Below, in pieces: positions 12,315 through 12,808 of a DNA stretch of 12,808 nt (its first letter is position 1; each line of letters starts with the position of its first letter). The position numbers and the translations under genes were made by a program. Under the pieces are notes generated by a model, which saw only the letters and a list, made by a program, of their open reading frames with translations, was not told the DNA's origin and did no database searches. Origin of the DNA: an uncultured Eubacteriales bacterium (GTDB lineage: Bacteria > Bacillota > Clostridia > Oscillospirales > Acutalibacteraceae). The DNA lies in NCBI GenBank assembly GCA_900321515.1, contig ONWI01000005.1, positions 1 through 12,808 on the forward strand, written 5' to 3'.

Positions 12315-12808
12315 TCAAAGCAAGACAATCCAGGTCAGTCGGTCGGCAAGGCAGTTTCCGGATTCAAAATTTGACGGGTCCTGCTCAAGTATTGTGATAT
12401 AATTCATGGCGCCGGTCTCCCCGTTGTCGCGCTTGGTCTCCACTCCGTCTGAATTGATGAAAGTTTCACTGTCTGATAACAGTATTTCCTTCTGTTCGGG
12501 TGTGCATACCTTGACTTTGTAGGTATTTTCATCTATTTCGCAGCGCGCAAGCTGCGGCTTATCTATATAATAATCCCCTCTTTCCGATTGCTTCGTCTTT
12601 CAGCTTGTTTATCTCCCGGTCATCTTTTGCGTCGTTGATTTTTTTGGTATATTCATCTACCAAAGCGTCAACTTCCTTCTGCTCACGATCGTAGTATGTA
12701 CTGTCAGAGCAGCTTTTTGCGATTTCGTCAAGCGCTTCACTCCTTGCCTTGCTACAGCCGGATAATACTGTCAGCATCAGCGATACTACAATTATTACTG
12801 TCAGCAGT
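12315..12808 (-). pseudogene. Putative lipoprotein gene, frameshifted, start beyond the window edge
   Basis: The gene reads leftward and begins to the right of base 12808. The first visible residues, 'LLTVIIVVSLMLTVLSGCSKARSEA', are a hydrophobic signal peptide with the lipobox L-S-G-C, so the product should be lipidated and surface-anchored. A charged, probably helical or coiled-coil stretch follows ('REQKEVDALVDEYTKKINDAKDD'). This frame stops at 12559-12561. The next frame stays open without interruption down to a TGA at 12315-12317 and reads a protein-like sequence ('DYYIDKPQLARCEIDENTYKVKVCT...GVETKRDNGETGAMNYITILEQD'). Removing one G from the run of four (CCCC on the + strand, 12575-12578) joins both into one frame. 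It may be a sequencing error, a true decayed gene or a slippage site. I do not recognise the family; the soluble part could be a small beta-rich domain. If only the first frame is real, the visible coding part is 12559-12808. Confidence 0.65.

Noticed and set aside
1..12808. CRISPR array, tRNA or rRNA genes
   Set aside because: No regularly spaced direct repeats, no tRNA cloverleaf and no rRNA-like sequence were seen.

Overview
The window looks like chromosome from a low-to-moderate GC anaerobic Firmicute of class Clostridia. An Oscillospiraceae/Ruminococcus-like host is the best guess. This rests on the T-box-controlled pheS-pheT operon, strong AAGGAGG-type ribosome binding sites, Bacillota-style PheS sequence, an FprA-type flavo-diiron protein and bacillota-like promoters. 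It is inferred from gene content and style, not from a database match.

Left part (1-1156): the 3' end of a HepT-type (DUF86) toxin gene with a terminator-like hairpin, followed by a complete Phd/YefM antitoxin and RelE/ParE toxin pair. A perfect 18-bp palindrome overlaps the promoter of that pair and is a likely autoregulatory operator. A short gap without a recognisable gene follows.

Glycan region (1157-7890): on the + strand lies an ABC exporter pair for a surface polysaccharide (Wzm-like permease, Wzt-like ATPase with a C-terminal glycan-binding-type domain). Next come a flavo-diiron protein with its own near-consensus promoter and a family 2 glycosyltransferase. Converging from the right is a two-gene minus-strand unit: a Stealth-family sugar-phosphate transferase and a second family 2 glycosyltransferase, overlapping by 11 bases. 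Together these suggest assembly and export of a cell-surface glycan, possibly with phosphodiester-linked sugars. The flavo-diiron protein is an unrelated oxygen/NO-defence gene placed between them. The motif AGAGCCTG(C/T)T occurs at, or just before, the boundaries of these blocks: before the exporter pair, overlapping the stop codon of wzt, overlapping the stop codon of the first glycosyltransferase, and inverted inside the 3' end of the second. It resembles insertion-sequence ends and may mark cassette junctions.

Divergent control region (7891-8598): a GC-rich hairpin-dense repeat-like element, then two divergent promoters that carry the same 20-bp sequence in inverted orientation (19 of 20 matching). 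One faces the glycan genes and the other faces pheST. A complete Phe T-box leader with specifier UUC and an intrinsic terminator follows.

Right part (8599-12808): pheS and pheT, a strong terminator, a second terminator-like hairpin that could work in both directions, an AT-rich gap, and a minus-strand lipoprotein gene. That gene runs off the right edge and is broken into two frames by what looks like one extra base in a run of four G.
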